The notes under the pieces were generated by a model. That model was not told the origin of the DNA. It made no database searches and worked only from the letters and a program-made list of their open reading frames with translations. From an uncultured Lachnospiraceae bacterium (GTDB lineage: Bacteria > Bacillota > Clostridia > Lachnospirales > Lachnospiraceae), in NCBI GenBank assembly GCA_902783095.1, contig CACZPX010000126.1, forward strand, positions 1 to 6,117: a DNA stretch of 6,117 nt, written 5' to 3'. Made by a program: the position numbers and the translations under genes. Within the stretch, counting starts at the first letter, position 1. Each line of letters opens with the position of its first letter. Shown piece after piece: positions 5,021 through 6,117 of this stretch.

Positions 5021-6117
5021 TCACCTCAGATATTTTGCCGTTACGGACGTTTCACAGTTAACGATCTCCCTAGGCGCGCCGGCGTACAGCAGCTGTCCGC
5101 CGCCCTCTCCTCCGCCGGGACCGACTTCCACAATATAATCGGCGTTCTTCATCACGTCAAGGCTGTGCTCGATCAGGTACAGGGTATTGCCCTTGTCCAC
5201 CATCTCGTCAAACAGTTTTAAAAGCTTCCGGATGTCGTCCAGATGCAGACCGTCCGTCGGCTCGTCCAGTACAAACACCGCGCTGTCGCGGTACAGCTGA
5301 TTGGCCAGCTTCACCCGCTGCAGTTCGCCGCCGGAGAGCGTGGTCATGGCCTGATTCAGATGCAGATAGCCCAGCCCCACGCGGGACAGGGAGGTCAGCT
5401 GTCGGATAAAGTCCTCGCCCTCAAAAAAGGCGATGGCTTCGTCTACGGTCATGTCAAAGACCTCCGCTATGTTTTTGCCGCGGTAACGGTACTGCAGGGC
5501 TTCCTGCGAGTAGCGCGTGCCGTGGCAGAGCTCGCACTCCGACTCGATGGACTCCATAAAGGCCATCTCCGAAACGATGATACCCCGGCCGTGGCAGGCG
5601 GGACAGCCGCCTTTGGAGTTGAAGGAGAACATCGCCATCGGCTGTTTATTGGCCTTTCCGAAGAGCTTGCGGATGGGATCCGCGATGTCCAGATAGGTGG
5701 CCGGCGTGGACCGCAGGTTGATGCCGATGGTCTTCTGATCGATAAAGATCACCTCGTCCGGGCACTGCTCCATAAAGCAGTCCATCAGCGAGCTCTTGCC
5801 GGAACCCGCCACGCCCGCGATCACCGTGAGCACGTGCTTGGGCAGCTCCACCGAAACGTCCTTTAAATTGTGCAGTTTCGCGTGCTCCACGCGGTACCAG
5901 CCGTCCGGCTTTCTTACGGTCTCCTTAAACTGCGCGGTGGTGTTCAGCATACGGCCGGTGATGGTATCCGCCCGCAGCACGCCGGGATAGTCGCCCTGGT
6001 AGACGATCTGCCCGCCGTGGCTGCCGGCCCTGGGCCCCATGTCGATCACATGGTCCGCCATGGCGATGATCTCGCGGTGATGCTCCACGATCATCACGGT
6101 GTTGCCGGCATCCCGCA
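5021..6117 (-). CDS. UvrA-like ABC ATPase of the short, non-canonical type; 5' part outside the window
   Basis: The C-terminal 364 residues of a UvrA-family protein; the frame is open to the right edge, so the start is not visible. Residues 1-60 (window numbering) are the end of the first ATPase module, with its switch motif MIVEHH and the following DHVIDMGPRAGSHGG. The second module is complete: Walker A GVAGSGKSS (101-109), IDQKTIGINLRSTPATY (125-141), a CX2C-X19-CX2C zinc site (C171, C174, C194, C197), signature LSGGELQ (260-266), Walker B VFVLDEP (280-286) and switch His317. UvrA finds bulky DNA damage in nucleotide excision repair. Compared with E. coli UvrA, the stretch between Walker A and IDQ is less than half as long, the signature reads SGGEL instead of SGGEA, and the signature-to-Walker B spacing is shorter. 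These traits suggest the accessory UvrA-like class linked in some bacteria to drug tolerance, not the housekeeping uvrA. The missing N-terminal half would settle this. Confidence 0.9.
   Translation of the reverse strand, partial: RDAGNTVMIVEHHREIIAMADHVIDMGPRAGSHGGQIVYQGDYPGVLRADTITGRMLNTTAQFKETVRKPDGWYRVEHAKLHNLKDVSVELPKHVLTVIAGVAGSGKSSLMDCFMEQCPDEVIFIDQKTIGINLRSTPATYLDIADPIRKLFGKANKQPMAMFSFNSKGGCPACHGRGIIVSEMAFMESIESECELCHGTRYSQEALQYRYRGKNIAEVFDMTVDEAIAFFEGEDFIRQLTSLSRVGLGYLHLNQAMTTLSGGELQRVKLANQLYRDSAVFVLDEPTDGLHLDDIRKLLKLFDEMVDKGNTLYLIEHSLDVMKNADYIVEVGPGGGEGGGQLLYAGAPREIVNCETSVTAKYLR
5022..5027 (-). promoter_or_regulatory. Ribosome binding site of the AEC gene overlapping the upstream stop
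   Basis: GAGGTG on the minus strand shares bases with the TGA stop (5023-5021) of the UvrA-like gene and lies 5 nt before ATG 5016. A ribosome terminating on the first gene covers this site, so coupling of the two products is likely. Confidence 0.7.

Overview
The window looks like chromosomal DNA from a GC-rich (about 60% by eye) bacterium, probably an anaerobic Bacillota of the Clostridia type. That assignment is an inference. It rests on strong AGGAGG-type ribosome binding sites, a TTG start, sigma-A-like promoters, and the gene families present (OFA-type MFS carrier, paired short chromate transporters, stand-alone SpoT-like HD protein, short UvrA-like ATPase, AEC carrier). No phage, insertion sequence, CRISPR array, tRNA or rRNA is visible.

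Layout. (1) Positions 1-1229, minus strand: an OFA-like major facilitator carrier cut by the left edge, starting at TTG. (2) 1230-1356: a divergent control region with two short dyads. (3) 1357-2492, plus: two paralogous short-chain CHR (chromate family) proteins with a 4-bp ATGA overlap, so a two-gene operon. (4) 2493-2921, minus: a 142-residue HD hydrolase resembling the ppGpp-hydrolase half of SpoT. Its stop codon abuts the stop of the second CHR gene. (5) 2922-3109: a divergent promoter region. A TTGTAA-17-TATAAT promoter serves the HD gene; a TTGCAT-17-TATGAT promoter faces the other way and would start RNA at the A of the next gene's ATG. (6) 3110-3931, plus: a 273-residue membrane protein of unknown function. 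(7) 3932-4083: a non-coding, structured stretch with a 30-bp imperfect direct repeat, a 13-bp long-range helix and a probably bidirectional terminator. (8) 4084-6117, minus: a UvrA-like ATPase gene (5' end outside the window), then an AEC-family carrier whose ribosome binding site overlaps the ATPase stop codon.

The genes do not form one pathway. There are three transport units (MFS, CHR pair, AEC), one probable nucleotide-signalling hydrolase, one unknown membrane protein and one UvrA-like ATPase. The best candidates for something undescribed are the predicted leaderless gene at 3110 with its unusual domain layout, the repeat/alternative-hairpin element at 3940-4073, and the translationally coupled UvrA-like ATPase and carrier pair.
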